DNA from: an uncultured Dyadobacter sp.
GTDB lineage: Bacteria; Bacteroidota; Bacteroidia; Cytophagales; Spirosomataceae
NCBI RefSeq assembly: GCF_946482605.1
Contig: NZ_CAMLSE010000008.1
Span: 241,269-305,268, forward strand
DNA: 64,000 nt
Direction: 5' to 3'
Positions within the stretch are counted from its first letter, which is position 1, and every line of letters begins with the position of its first letter. A program made the translations under genes and the position numbers. Below, piece by piece: positions 17,305-26,273 of the stretch. The notes beneath the pieces were generated by a model. It was given only the letters and a program-made list of their open reading frames with translations. It had not been told where the DNA came from and searched no databases.

Positions 17305-17808
17305 TCAGGGGTTGGCTGGTTGCTCGGACGCGGCTTCGGTTTTCTTCTTCTTGCCAAAAGCGTATATCAGTCCGAAATGGCTTTTAAGAACGCCGCTGTC
17401 GAATTTATCCTTTACATAGGGGTTTAATTCCAGCGCCAGCTGTATCCGCCGGTTCTGCTTCAATGGCGCAATGCGGACACCTACGTTCACCGAATAACCG
17501 TCGATGGTGATCAGATCAGCCTCGGAATCGGCAATGCGGTACAATGGGTTCAGGCGAAGACCGCCTCCAAGATACCACTGCACTATCTCCCCCCGTTTCA
17601 GGTTGACCATCGGCAGCAAGTCGATGCTCAGGCTGCTGAACAGCGAGTTGGTTTGCATTCGCGTGTCCAGCCAGATCGCTTTTTTGGCATTGGTACTCAC
17701 CGTCAGCAGGCTGCTCCACGGATAGTAACCGACCGACGCCTGCGCCCGGAGCTTTTGATGGCTCGCGAGGAGGAGGAGCAGTGACAACACCTGAAGGGTA
17801 CGTTTCAT
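17305..17808 (-). CDS. Small predicted outer-membrane beta-barrel-like protein
   Basis: 167 residues with a signal peptide (1-22, ending LRAQA). The mature part alternates polar and hydrophobic residues in the manner of a small barrel (QWYLGGGLRLNPLY, VNVGVRIAPL, IQLALELNPYV), and ends with GLIYAFGKKKK, the usual last aromatic strand, followed by a short basic/acidic tail. I recognise no named family. It begins 10 bp after the ffh stop, so it is very likely translated from the same mRNA as ffh; a signal-recognition-particle gene with a barrel companion is not a functional clue by itself. Confidence 0.7.
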   Translation of the reverse strand: MKRTLQVLSLLLLLASHQKLRAQASVGYYPWSSLLTVSTNAKKAIWLDTRMQTNSLFSSLSIDLLPMVNLKRGEIVQWYLGGGLRLNPLYRIADSEADLITIDGYSVNVGVRIAPLKQNRRIQLALELNPYVKDKFDSGVLKSHFGLIYAFGKKKKTEAASEQPANP

Positions 17809-17818
17809 CGGGGAGTGT

Positions 17819-19141
17819 TTATCGGCGCATGGCTTTGCCCAACTTGCCGGCAGCCTGCATGGTATTCATTTTCTTCATCATTTTCCGCATTTCATCAAAC
17901 TGTTTGATCAGATTGTTGACTTGCAGAATGGAGGTGCCGCTACCTGTTGCAATCCGCTTCTTGCGGCTGCCATCGATGATATCGGGGTTCTCTCTCTCTT
18001 TTTTGGTCATCGACTGGATGATCGCCTCAATGGGTTTGAATGACTCATTGTCGATGTCGAGGTTTTTGATGGCGCTGCCCATTCCGGGGATCATGCCGAT
18101 GAGGTCTTTGACATTACCCATCTTTTTGATCTGCTGCAACTGGCCGAGGAAGTCGTCAAAATCAAATTTGTTCTGACGCATTTTGGCGTTGATACGCTTC
18201 GCCTCGTCTTCATCGAACGCCTGTTGCGCACGTTCCACGAGGGAGATCACGTCACCCATACCCAGGATCCGGCTCGCCATACGATCGGGGTAGAAAGAGT
18301 CGAGCGCCTCCATTTTTTCCCCGGTACTGATGTATTTGATCGGTTTTTCGACCACCTGACGAATCGAAAGCGCCGCACCACCGCGGGCATCACCGTCGAG
18401 TTTTGTCAGAACGACCCCGTCGAAATCGAGTCTTTCATTGAACGTCTTGGCTGTATTCACGGCATCCTGACCGGTCATGGAGTCAACCACGAAGAGGATT
18501 TCGGATGGTTTTACAGAGGATTTAATGTCCTCTACCTCTTTCATCATGACTTCGTCTACCGCCAAACGACCCGCGGTATCGACGATCACGATCTTCTTGC
18601 CCGATTTTCTGGCGTGTGCCACGGCATTCTGGGCGATGTGGACAGCATTCTTGTTTTCAGGCTCGGAATATACCTCCACGCCGATCTGCTCGCCGAGTAC
18701 TTTCAGCTGGTCGATCGCCGCGGGGCGGTACACGTCGCAGGCGGTGAGGAGCACCTGGCGGCCTTGTTTTTTGAGTAATGCAGCCAGCTTCCCGGAGAAA
18801 GTAGTTTTACCGGAACCTTGCAAGCCCGCGATCAGGATCACGGCCGGGTCGCCTTTGATATTGATCCCCTCGGCGTTACCGCCCATGAGTTCGGTCAGTT
18901 CTTCCTGCACAATTTTGACGAACATCTGCCCGGGCTCAACGGAAATCAGGATTTTCCTGTCGATAGCTTTCTCGCGGATGCGGTCTGTAATTTCTTTAGC
19001 TACCTTGAAGTTAACATCGGCGTCGACCAGTGCTTTACGGACTTCCTTGGTAGTAGCGGCAACATTTATATCGGATATCCTGTCCTTTCCTTTTAGTGTG
19101 CGAAAGGCGTTATTAAGCTTGTCCTGTAAGTTTTCAAACAT
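17819..19141 (-). CDS. ffh: Signal recognition particle protein Ffh
   Basis: 440-residue SRP54 homologue that binds 4.5S RNA and delivers membrane and secretory ribosome complexes to FtsY. It has an N-terminal helical domain, then the GTPase domain with G1 LQGSGKTTFSGKL (residues ~107-119), G3 DTAGRLAVDE and G4 TKLDGDARGG, and a C-terminal Met-rich M domain (MRKMMKKMNTMQAAGK). The start is the ATG at 19141 giving MFENLQDKLNNAFRTL; a longer open frame upstream has no homology to the family. A -7 box lies at 19185-19192. A barrel-like gene follows 10 bp downstream. Confidence 0.96.
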   Translation of the reverse strand: MFENLQDKLNNAFRTLKGKDRISDINVAATTKEVRKALVDADVNFKVAKEITDRIREKAIDRKILISVEPGQMFVKIVQEELTELMGGNAEGINIKGDPAVILIAGLQGSGKTTFSGKLAALLKKQGRQVLLTACDVYRPAAIDQLKVLGEQIGVEVYSEPENKNAVHIAQNAVAHARKSGKKIVIVDTAGRLAVDEVMMKEVEDIKSSVKPSEILFVVDSMTGQDAVNTAKTFNERLDFDGVVLTKLDGDARGGAALSIRQVVEKPIKYISTGEKMEALDSFYPDRMASRILGMGDVISLVERAQQAFDEDEAKRINAKMRQNKFDFDDFLGQLQQIKKMGNVKDLIGMIPGMGSAIKNLDIDNESFKPIEAIIQSMTKKERENPDIIDGSRKKRIATGSGTSILQVNNLIKQFDEMRKMMKKMNTMQAAGKLGKAMRR

Positions 19142-19184
19142 GGAATAATATCTATGAATCTGAACCTGAATTTGAAATAAAACA

Positions 19185-19192
19185 CAAAGGTA
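19185..19192 (-). promoter_or_regulatory. ffh promoter -7 element
   Basis: Minus-strand octamer TACCTTTG matches TAnnTTTG exactly, 44 bp upstream of the ffh ATG and just beyond the mscS terminator. The -33 region overlaps that hairpin and matches poorly. Confidence 0.5.
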
Positions 19193-19196
19193 TAAA

Positions 19197-19242
19197 TAAA
19201 ATGAGGAGTACAGGAAGGTTGGCATCCGTACTCCTCATTTTA
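19197..19242 (-). terminator. Intrinsic terminator of the MscS gene
   Basis: Perfect 15-bp stem (19197-19211 with 19228-19242) around a 16-nt loop, 21 bp after the mscS stop at 19263. The minus-strand 3' side is U-rich. Confidence 0.85.
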
Positions 19243-19262
19243 TTGGGCTCGCTAAGGCTTGT

Positions 19263-20075
19263 CTATTGTTTCAATGCGACGCTCAATTCGGCGGGTTTAG
19301 GAGCCTGAATGCCATCCTGCGCGAATTGCCGGCTGATGCCTTCGTGTACGTTATAATAGGTTTCCCAATACGTGGCGCTGGGGGTCCATACCCGCACGTC
19401 GAAGAAAATGGCATTTTCTGTGAGTTTGGTAACGAGGATGTCGTGCTGGATATCTTTCAATGCAGTAGGGCAGGCGTCCACGACTTTTTGTACCGACGTT
19501 CTGATTTTATCGACGCCATTCTGACTTCCGGCCGCAAAGACCATATCGACGCGAATCTTGCCCTTGCCTGAAATGTTGGTGATCGGTGAAGTGGAAAGTG
19601 ACCCGTTGGGCAGGATAATGGTCTTGTTGTCGGGCGTTACCAGGATGGTGTTGAAGATCTGAACACCCTCCACTGTGCCAGTAAAGCCCTGTGCATTGAT
19701 CAGGTCACCTACCCGGTACGGTTTGAAAATGAGAATGAGCACACCGCCCGCGAAATTGGCAAGGCTTCCCTGCAATGCCAGACCGACGGCCAGACCAGCG
19801 GCACCGAGTACTGCTACGAATGAGGAAGTTTCGATCCCGACGATACCGGCAATGCTGAGGAGCAGCATGACGTTGAGGAGGACTACGATAAGAGAGCTCA
19901 AAAATGGCTGCACATCGCGGTCCACATGCCGTTTCTCCATCACATTACTGAGCAGCGAGCTGATTTTGCCGATAATGAGTCTTCCAATAATGAACGCGAC
20001 GAGCGCCAGCAAGATCTTTCCGCCATACAGCGTCACCAGGGTCCAGATTTGCGCTTTGATAATGTCAAAATCCAT
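19263..20075 (-). CDS. Small-conductance mechanosensitive channel (MscS family)
   Basis: 270-residue inner-membrane channel that opens under membrane tension to release solutes during hypo-osmotic shock. Three N-terminal helices include the pore helix with its small-residue pattern (GAAGLAVGLALQGSLANFAGG, about residues 90-110), followed by the beta domain starting FKPYRVGDLI and a C-terminal alpha/beta domain. The ATG at 20075 (MDFDIIKAQIW) matches the usual short N-terminus; an extended frame to 20186 is non-homologous. It is a single-gene unit ended by a perfect 15-bp hairpin. Confidence 0.92.
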   Translation of the reverse strand: MDFDIIKAQIWTLVTLYGGKILLALVAFIIGRLIIGKISSLLSNVMEKRHVDRDVQPFLSSLIVVLLNVMLLLSIAGIVGIETSSFVAVLGAAGLAVGLALQGSLANFAGGVLILIFKPYRVGDLINAQGFTGTVEGVQIFNTILVTPDNKTIILPNGSLSTSPITNISGKGKIRVDMVFAAGSQNGVDKIRTSVQKVVDACPTALKDIQHDILVTKLTENAIFFDVRVWTPSATYWETYYNVHEGISRQFAQDGIQAPKPAELSVALKQ

Positions 20076-20235
20076 GTGTTGCAGAGGTTTTTGTGAATAA
20101 CTAATGGATATGTGAAGCGTGTAAGCAGCTGAGTTGCTTACAGATGCAAAGTCTATCATTCCGGTGACATTCGCAATGCTGATCATGCATATTGGTTGTC
20201 ATAATTATTCGACTTTGCCAGCACGATTACGAAAA

Positions 20236-20273
20236 AAGGGTGAGCGACGCCTTATTGGCAATCGCTCACCCTT
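20236..20273 (-). terminator. Intrinsic terminator of the DUF6787 gene
   Basis: Perfect 12-bp stem (20236-20247 with 20262-20273) and 14-nt loop, followed on the minus strand by a U-run. It lies ~21 bp after the stop at 20295 and marks the downstream end of the copper-locus strand block. Confidence 0.85.
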
Positions 20274-20294
20274 AACTGTATACTTTTATAAAAA

Positions 20295-20624
20295 TTATTT
20301 TTTGAATTTACCGGCGATCCATCGGAACATTTTCTTCTCTTTTTCCCAGAAAAACGAGAACTGGCCGAGGAGGAAACCGTATAACAGCAGCAATGTCTGG
20401 TAAGTCGGAAAAATGAAAAGGATATAGGTGATGGTTTTGAGCCAGAGCGGTGTCGTATCGTCGTATCCCAGGAGATGGAACAGGCCTTTCCGAAGCCACA
20501 CTACCGATGAACCCGACAAGCTGAAAACGGCAAGTACCAGTAAAACCTGCCTGGTTGTTTCCAATCCCCATTTTTCCTGCATTTTTCCCAACCAGGGCTG
20601 TGCATTCTTTTCTCCGCTTTGCAT
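20295..20624 (-). CDS. DUF6787-family membrane protein
   Basis: 109 residues. A short cytoplasmic start (MQEKWGLE-type motif after ~13 residues) leads to a helix (QVLLVLAVFSLSGSSVVWL), a loop, a second hydrophobic stretch with Pro-Thr (FIFPTYQTLLLLYGFLLG), and a basic tail after QFSFFWEKEKK. The pattern, W-G near the start and a QF-x-FFW-E-K end, fits the Bacteroidota DUF6787 family; no function is known. I use the ATG at 20624; an in-frame TTG at 20660 would add 12 residues. It follows the PepSY gene by ~110 bp and may be the last gene of that transcript. Confidence 0.7.
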   Translation of the reverse strand: MQSGEKNAQPWLGKMQEKWGLETTRQVLLVLAVFSLSGSSVVWLRKGLFHLLGYDDTTPLWLKTITYILFIFPTYQTLLLLYGFLLGQFSFFWEKEKKMFRWIAGKFKK

Positions 20625-20734
20625 ATAGTAATGTATTGACTGCTTCTGAATTTCCTGCAAAGAAACAACGCGAATCGCAAAAATCCTTGGTTTTAATGAA
20701 GGTTTAATGGTGGAGTTCGTGAAAGGCGGGCCAT

Positions 20735-22270
20735 TTATTTCACCTTCAAAAACACCAGCAACCCCAGCACACTAACAATCAAAACGCTCGCCGCGGCTGC
20801 GGTCATCACTCCATCGCGCGCATTTTTGCCCAGGAAGTCCAATCCGCTGTATTTGTGGAGGAATGCGAAGCTGAAACCTTCACGGCGATTGCGATCTTCG
20901 ACCTTCGTGGATAGCCGGGCCGTGGTCGTTTCAATGTAGTAGGTGGTGTGGTCCGGCGTGTTGTAGGCTAATTTCACCACGGGCAGTCGTTTGTTGACGA
21001 AACCATATTCACCCGCAAAACTGGTCACCAGGGAGGCTTTTTCGACTTCCGCGTCCGAAATGGGCGACGAGATTTGCGCTTCCATCAGGTCGCAGCAGCT
21101 TTCGGCATTGCGTTCTTGCTGCGCGGCAAACTTGCGCGCGAGGTATTTGGCGAAGCGGATATTGCCGTCTTCCAGCTTTTTGCCGTCGCGGATGTTGGTA
21201 TAATCCACAATCGTTTTGTCGGTTTCCCAGTCTTTCCTCACGGTTTGCCAGAATATGTTTTCACCCCATTTGATCAGGCCGACGTTTGAAACACCTTTGA
21301 GGTCGATCATGGAGGCCTGGGCTACTTCTCCGGTTTTGATCACGGGGTCATACACATACTTTTGGCGCTCGTCGGGGTCGAGTTTCTGAACGGCATGATA
21401 GGCGCCCGAGAATGCGAAAGTGAAGGTGAAAATGCTGCACCAGATGCCGATCGAGCGATGGTACTTTCGGAGTACGCCACGTTGACTACCCGGGCGACTG
21501 GTCTTGAATTTTTTCCACATTAACCCATAAACCAGCACCCCGGCGACCGCGGAAAGGATAATGAGGCTAAGGAACGTCACCATCACGACAATGCGGATCG
21601 TGTTGTTAGCGATCATATCCATGAAACCCCAGTTATGGAAGGTGCCAAATACCCAAATGAACGCCTTGCGGCCCTTGTCGTTGAACGTGGCAAAGCGGCT
21701 CTGCCCGGTTTCAACATAAATATCCATCTTCCGGTCGTCGTCGAAGCTGACTTTCCACACCGGCAGAAAGCGGTTTACATATTTGTACTGGTCGGTGAAT
21801 GTGATCAGCAATGTGCTGGAAACGATCTTCGATTGCTGGTCGCCGAGCATGTAGCGGGCCATATGCTCCGCATATGTACGATCGCCGTCGGCGAGTTTGA
21901 TACCGGAAACGGCGTTGAAATAGGTCAGTTTGTCATCAGGGCCTTTGATCTGATAATAGCCTTTCCCTCCGAATTTGACAAGTCTGAAATTTTTAAATTC
22001 AGTCACTTTGTTTTGCAAAAGTACTTGACCCAGCGACAATGCAACGTCGCTTTGCGCCACAGGCTCCGCCTTGTAAAATTCGTTGGCAATGCTGGTTTTG
22101 AACCAATGCGACATAAAAGGATGCATTACGCCGGAAGCGGTCCAGAAGATGGTCGGGATAATAGCCAGCAGCCCGAGCATGCGGTGCCAGCGGTAAATGT
22201 TCCGGCGGATCGTTTTTTTAGCCTTCGTTTTGAACGACTCCCTTGGTTGAATAGCAATATCGTCGATCAT
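20735..22270 (-). CDS. PepSY-associated TM-helix protein (metal uptake, reductase-like)
   Basis: 511-residue inner-membrane protein. Helix 1 has the family motif RWHRMLGLLAIIPTIFW (about residues 28-44) with a conserved His. Two periplasmic PepSY-like lobes are separated by a helix pair near residues 220-290, including RKYHRSIGIWCSIF, and a last helix closes the protein. PepSY_TM proteins beside TonB receptors are thought to reduce or strip metal from imported chelates; the paired membrane His residues could hold heme (inference). A periplasmic CC pair (ESCCDLME, about residue 394) is a further metal-binding candidate. The start overlaps the receptor's end by 4 bp (ATGA), so the two are translationally coupled. 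Confidence 0.88.
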   Translation of the reverse strand: MIDDIAIQPRESFKTKAKKTIRRNIYRWHRMLGLLAIIPTIFWTASGVMHPFMSHWFKTSIANEFYKAEPVAQSDVALSLGQVLLQNKVTEFKNFRLVKFGGKGYYQIKGPDDKLTYFNAVSGIKLADGDRTYAEHMARYMLGDQQSKIVSSTLLITFTDQYKYVNRFLPVWKVSFDDDRKMDIYVETGQSRFATFNDKGRKAFIWVFGTFHNWGFMDMIANNTIRIVVMVTFLSLIILSAVAGVLVYGLMWKKFKTSRPGSQRGVLRKYHRSIGIWCSIFTFTFAFSGAYHAVQKLDPDERQKYVYDPVIKTGEVAQASMIDLKGVSNVGLIKWGENIFWQTVRKDWETDKTIVDYTNIRDGKKLEDGNIRFAKYLARKFAAQQERNAESCCDLMEAQISSPISDAEVEKASLVTSFAGEYGFVNKRLPVVKLAYNTPDHTTYYIETTTARLSTKVEDRNRREGFSFAFLHKYSGLDFLGKNARDGVMTAAAASVLIVSVLGLLVFLKVK

Positions 22271-24621
22271 AGCCCTCTGTTTTTGCCGGTGAATGTGTAT
22301 TGAACCCCAAACACAAATGTCCTCGGAGCTGCCGCATTGTAAGTAGTGCGGTCGGTCGCATTATTCCCGCGCGTCGCATTCGTGGCATACAGCGCGTCGT
22401 TGAGGTTGAGGATGTTGGAAAACAATTCGATACCCTTCCAGTTGTAGCCGAGCCTCAAATTGAGGACATCATACCCTTCGTATTGGACGGTATTGATCTG
22501 ATTCTGGTAGTAGGAGGCTACATGCTGCCATTCTACCGACGAACGGAAGTTTTTGAACCATTTGGGATAATAGCTGAATTCCGTATTCCAAAGCCAGCGT
22601 GGCGATGAAGGCATGTCCTTACCATTCACGTTCTTGACCGCATCGGATTCCCGGTTGCTGAGCGCAAATTCTTCATACCGGTGCATGGCAGTTGTTCCCC
22701 CGAAACGGAAGAAGAGTTCTTTCGTCGGTTTGTAGGTCAGGCCAAACTCAATGCCCCGGTGAAGCGTTTTGCCGGCGGACTGGTAGTCGTAGGAATTGTC
22801 CGGCAGGCGCACATTGAGTAGTTCGTTGCGGCCATTCATCTGGTAAAAAGCAAGATCGATATAGACCTTGTTGTTGAACACCGATGCCCATCCGCCGATT
22901 TCGGCGTTGTTGAACTGGGCGGGTTCCAGGTTGTAATAAAACAAATCGCCATTTGGCAGCGGCGTGGTACGCTTCCGGAATACCGACGTCAACCCAGGGG
23001 GTGAAAAGCCTCTTGAGTAATTGGCATAAATACCTTTTCCTTTACCCAGGTCATATGTCGCGCCGATCTTGGGAGTGACTTTACTGTACGATTTGCTGCC
23101 CGAGGTACTATCCAGAAAATTGGTGTAGCTGAATGACATCCGGTCGTAGCGCAGCCCCGCGGACACACGGAGTTTGGGCAGCAACTCGAAATCATATTGC
23201 GTGTAGGCAGCCGTGTTTTTGATATCCGCATCATAATCGGCATTCCTGATATCCGGCCGCTCTTTTATAATGGAATATTTTTCGACCGATTTCTTGTCGG
23301 GCCTCAGTTCAGCAGCCAGATCGACCTGGTACGACCAGTAATTGGATGGCGAAAAGTCAAAAACACCACCGGTAATCAGTTTGGAGTTCAGAAAACTGAA
23401 CCGCTGGCTATGCTGGGCAATGAGGCCTAGGCTCTTGAAATTGCTGGAATTAATCTCGCCCTTTGCGGTCGTTTGGCCCGTTGTCCAGCGGATACCGTAG
23501 TTGGGGTTCTGGCCATGCTCATTTTTTCGGGCAAATGCCGTAATGAATGTCTGTGAGCCATTTTTCCAGTCTTTTTCAAATGTGAGCCGACTGCGCAGCG
23601 CATTCGATTTACGGTAAGTAAAGTCCGTCGTGCTTACATATTGGCGGGAATAGAATGCGACGCTGTCGACACTGCCGCTGGTTTGCGAGTCATATTTGCT
23701 GTATGCAAATGTGTAGATCAGGCGTGAGGACGGAGTGAAATGGTATTCCAAACGTGCGTTCACCGAATTTTTATCGTAGTCCGAGTTCTTCATCCAGCTG
23801 TCGCGCTGCCTGGCCACGAAGCCACCCACATATACGCCAAACTTGCCTGCCATTCCGCCTGCACCATACTGGAGTCGCTGGTAGCCCCATTGATCAGCCT
23901 GTATGCCGATTTTGGCTGTTGGCAGGATCGTTGGGCGTTGGGTGATGAAATTAATGGCGCCACCTACGGCCTCAGGACCATAAATAGAAGAAACGGGTCC
24001 CTTTACAACCTCCACGGAGCTAATGGCGAACTGGTTGAATTCGAGGATCGAATTGTGGTTGAAAACACCCATGGGGCGGATCGGGACGCCATCCTCCATG
24101 TAGAGGAAGTAGGCATTGGTTGTGAAAGGCTGACGGATCGCCATCGAGTGCTGTTCATTGCCGAGGTTGACCATCATGACGCCCGGTACCTTGTTTACGA
24201 TCTCGTACATCGCCGTCGGTTTCGCTTCATCGATCATCCGGGGTGTGAGCTTCGAAATGGCGATGGGGCTGTCGGTCCGCAATGTAGCTTCGCGATTACC
24301 GGTGACTACAACCGACTGCAAATTTTCGGCAGCGGCATCGAGTCCGACGGTAATGCGCTTTGTCTCGCCGATCTGGATTTCCCGGGTCGAAAAGCCGACA
24401 CTAGAAATGCGGACTTTTGCATCCGGGAAATTTTCTCTGAATGCAAAATGCCCATTGTTATCGGTAGTGGTCCCAAACGGCGAGGATAGTATCTGAACGG
24501 TGGCGCCGGGAATCGGCTCTTTGGTTTGGGAGTCGAATACGCTGCCTTCGATTCCCTGCGCGATCGACGCATGCGCGCATACATACAGGAGTAGGGCCTG
24601 TAAAAATATTTTCAGGTTCAT
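22267..24621 (-). CDS. TonB-dependent outer-membrane receptor (metal/chelate type)
   Basis: 784 residues: signal peptide (1-21), a carboxypeptidase-regulatory-like domain (~22-105, with PIPGATVQILSS and TTTDNNGHFAF), a plug domain (~110-225, with PVSSIYGPEAVGGAINFITQRP) and a 22-strand-type barrel ending in the aromatic FVFGVQYTF. The overall size and lack of a SusD partner suggest a siderophore/metallophore-type receptor rather than a SusC glycan porin. It overlaps the PepSY gene by 4 bp and follows the first Cys-motif gene by 48 bp. With MbnP/MbnH upstream, a copper-binding ligand is the favoured substrate (inference); iron chelates remain possible. Confidence 0.92.
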   Translation of the reverse strand: MNLKIFLQALLLYVCAHASIAQGIEGSVFDSQTKEPIPGATVQILSSPFGTTTDNNGHFAFRENFPDAKVRISSVGFSTREIQIGETKRITVGLDAAAENLQSVVVTGNREATLRTDSPIAISKLTPRMIDEAKPTAMYEIVNKVPGVMMVNLGNEQHSMAIRQPFTTNAYFLYMEDGVPIRPMGVFNHNSILEFNQFAISSVEVVKGPVSSIYGPEAVGGAINFITQRPTILPTAKIGIQADQWGYQRLQYGAGGMAGKFGVYVGGFVARQRDSWMKNSDYDKNSVNARLEYHFTPSSRLIYTFAYSKYDSQTSGSVDSVAFYSRQYVSTTDFTYRKSNALRSRLTFEKDWKNGSQTFITAFARKNEHGQNPNYGIRWTTGQTTAKGEINSSNFKSLGLIAQHSQRFSFLNSKLITGGVFDFSPSNYWSYQVDLAAELRPDKKSVEKYSIIKERPDIRNADYDADIKNTAAYTQYDFELLPKLRVSAGLRYDRMSFSYTNFLDSTSGSKSYSKVTPKIGATYDLGKGKGIYANYSRGFSPPGLTSVFRKRTTPLPNGDLFYYNLEPAQFNNAEIGGWASVFNNKVYIDLAFYQMNGRNELLNVRLPDNSYDYQSAGKTLHRGIEFGLTYKPTKELFFRFGGTTAMHRYEEFALSNRESDAVKNVNGKDMPSSPRWLWNTEFSYYPKWFKNFRSSVEWQHVASYYQNQINTVQYEGYDVLNLRLGYNWKGIELFSNILNLNDALYATNATRGNNATDRTTYNAAAPRTFVFGVQYTFTGKNRGL

Positions 24622-24669
24622 TATAAGTCATGTAGAAGATAAAAATTCAGTTAGGTAACCTTTGAATTT

Positions 24670-25047
24670 TTATCTCCTGGGCGGGCGCAACAGTTTACCC
24701 AGCGGTGCCGAGTAGAACAGCAACTGGTGGGCGAAACGGACGGGTTCGAGGAATGAGACCGCCGCAGATTCAAATGAGTAAGTGTTGGTAGAGGGAGTAA
24801 ATAGCTGAATAACAGGTGTATTGCGTACCTTTTCCGAGGTTTCCTTATCCTGTTTTTCCTGCTGTTGTTTCAGTTTTTTGGCGAGGTAACACTTGCCATT
24901 ACAACGCATTTGCGGTCGATTTCGGTTTTCGCACAGCACTTTGGCGATATATTCCCGGTTCAGTTTGAAATACGCAATCGTCCCCCACGGGCTGAGCGTG
25001 GGCAGCATAATAGCGAGGAGCAATATGTATGCTATGAGGGGGCGCAT
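24670..25047 (-). CDS. Small membrane-anchored C-x9-C-x3-C protein, copy A
   Basis: 125 residues. An N-terminal hydrophobic segment (residues 2-27) acts as anchor or uncleaved signal. It is followed by a conserved block REYIAKVLCENRNRPQMRC plus NGKCYLAKKL, placing Cys39, Cys49 and Cys53 with Met47 between them. A Lys/Gln/Glu-rich linker follows and then a C-terminal region ending in PP-R-R. A second gene at 27222-27617 repeats the same block. Cys/Met spacing suggests a thiol/thioether Cu(I) site, but the family is unnamed to me. The ATG at 25047 is chosen; an upstream frame runs into the heptamer repeat element. It lies between the di-heme enzyme and the receptor. Confidence 0.72.
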   Translation of the reverse strand: MRPLIAYILLLAIMLPTLSPWGTIAYFKLNREYIAKVLCENRNRPQMRCNGKCYLAKKLKQQQEKQDKETSEKVRNTPVIQLFTPSTNTYSFESAAVSFLEPVRFAHQLLFYSAPLGKLLRPPRR

Positions 25048-25056
25048 ATTTTTACT

Positions 25057-25137
25057 TCGGCAATCGGCTGTCGGCAATCGGCTTTTGGCATTGGCTGTTA
25101 ATGGTTTGATTGCCGATGGCCGAAAGCCGACTGCCAC
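25057..25137. repeat. Heptamer-phased inverted repeat (TCGGCnn / nnGCCGA)
   Basis: TCGGC occurs at 25057, 25064, 25071 and 25078, TTGGC at 25085 and (off phase) 25091, all but the last exactly 7 bp apart. After a 16-bp gap, GCCGA occurs at 25112, 25119 and 25126 and GCC again at 25133, also 7 bp apart. The two half-arrays are complementary and can fold into a long imperfect hairpin. The element fills the gap between the di-heme enzyme's stop and the Cys-motif gene. It could be a dispersed mini-repeat, a processing hairpin or an attenuator. Confidence 0.6.
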
Positions 25138-26264
25138 TAAAACGATGTCCCTATTCCGGGATCGGAGAAACGTTTGTCTTTGATAAAATCGTCGTCATTT
25201 AAAGTGCTCAGAAAGGCAATGATCGATTGCTTTTCCGAGGTGGTCAGGCTGATCCCTTGTTTTTGTCCCGTCACGTTCAGCAACGGGTCTAATGTGGGCG
25301 AATCGAAAATGGTGCTTTTGCCGGGCTGGTCATTGGCATAATGATTAAGAACCTGCTGCAAGGTGGTAAAGCGGCCATCGTGCATGTAAGGCGCCGTGAG
25401 CCCTACGTTGCGCAGGCTGGGAACCTTGAATTTCAGCCGGTCATTCTCGTTCAGGGTAATGTCGTATCGTCCCTGGTCATTGATCTTGTTCGTCGGCAAG
25501 CCATTATTCCGGAATTTTTGATCGGAAAACAATTCCCCGCTGTGACAGGTAGCGCACTTTTGTTTGAAAATAGCCAAACCATCCTTTTCCTGGGCAGTCA
25601 GTGCGGAGGCATCTCCGCGGACGGAGTAGTCGTAGCGCGATGTGGCCGATACCATCGACATCATAAATTGGGACAATGCCTGCATCATCCGGTCCGCATT
25701 GATCTCATCGGTTCCAAAAGCGGCCTTAAACATCTTAGGGTAATCGACCTGCTTGGCTGCGCCTGCAACGGGTGTCTTTTTCAGCTTATCGATCACATTC
25801 GAAACGCGTTCGTCCATTTCCACTTTGTTCTGAATAGGCACGGGCGGAACCATATCCATGTCATGCACGCCCCCATCCCAGAAGAATGAGGTATTCCAAG
25901 CCATATTTTGAACTGAGGGGGCATTGCGGGTGCCTATCAGATCGTCGACGCCGTGACTGAGGTCATGGCCGTGGTGGGTAAACGCAGCCTGCTGCTGGTG
26001 ACAGGTCCCGCAGCCTATTTTATCGGTTCTGGACAGGATGCCGTCGTAAAACAGAAATCGGCCCAGTTCCACACCTTCGACCGTCATGGGGTTTTTGGAC
26101 AGGTCATATACCGGATCAGGAAAATGGGAGGGCTTGGTCCATTGCAGCGGAGTCGGTTTGCCGGTCGGAAGAACCGGTTCAGGGTTGCCGGACCCCTTAT
26201 TGCAAGAGACCGCCAGTCCTAAAAAGGCCGCTATTAAACCACAAATGCCGATAACCTGCTTCAT
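25137..26264 (-). CDS. Di-heme cytochrome c enzyme, MbnH/MauG/CCP family, lipoprotein
   Basis: 375-residue exported lipoprotein (lipobox Cys21). It has two covalent heme sites, Cys85-Gly-Thr-Cys-His89 and Cys236-Ala-Thr-Cys-His240, spaced as in bacterial cytochrome c peroxidase/MauG enzymes, and an APYMHDGRF segment near residue 290. MbnH members pair with MbnP and oxidise a tryptophan of MbnP to kynurenine using peroxide, which creates a copper site; this is known for the methanotroph proteins. Here the stop of the MbnP gene is only 9 bp from this ATG, the expected arrangement. The YMHDG Met is a peroxidase-like feature, so plain H2O2 detoxification is the alternative. Confidence 0.87.
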   Translation of the reverse strand: MKQVIGICGLIAAFLGLAVSCNKGSGNPEPVLPTGKPTPLQWTKPSHFPDPVYDLSKNPMTVEGVELGRFLFYDGILSRTDKIGCGTCHQQQAAFTHHGHDLSHGVDDLIGTRNAPSVQNMAWNTSFFWDGGVHDMDMVPPVPIQNKVEMDERVSNVIDKLKKTPVAGAAKQVDYPKMFKAAFGTDEINADRMMQALSQFMMSMVSATSRYDYSVRGDASALTAQEKDGLAIFKQKCATCHSGELFSDQKFRNNGLPTNKINDQGRYDITLNENDRLKFKVPSLRNVGLTAPYMHDGRFTTLQQVLNHYANDQPGKSTIFDSPTLDPLLNVTGQKQGISLTTSEKQSIIAFLSTLNDDDFIKDKRFSDPGIGTSF

Positions 26265-26273
26265 TCCTTGTGA

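Noticed and set aside
18477..19148. 223-residue plus-strand frame
   Set aside because: Antisense to ffh.
21635..22303. 222-residue plus-strand frame
   Set aside because: Antisense to the PepSY protein; no family features.
23740..24489. 249-residue plus-strand frame
   Set aside because: Antisense to the TonB receptor.
25137..26264. Plain cytochrome c peroxidase for peroxide removal
   Set aside because: Not excluded, but the adjacent MbnP gene makes the MbnH-type role more likely; kept as the alternative in the feature.
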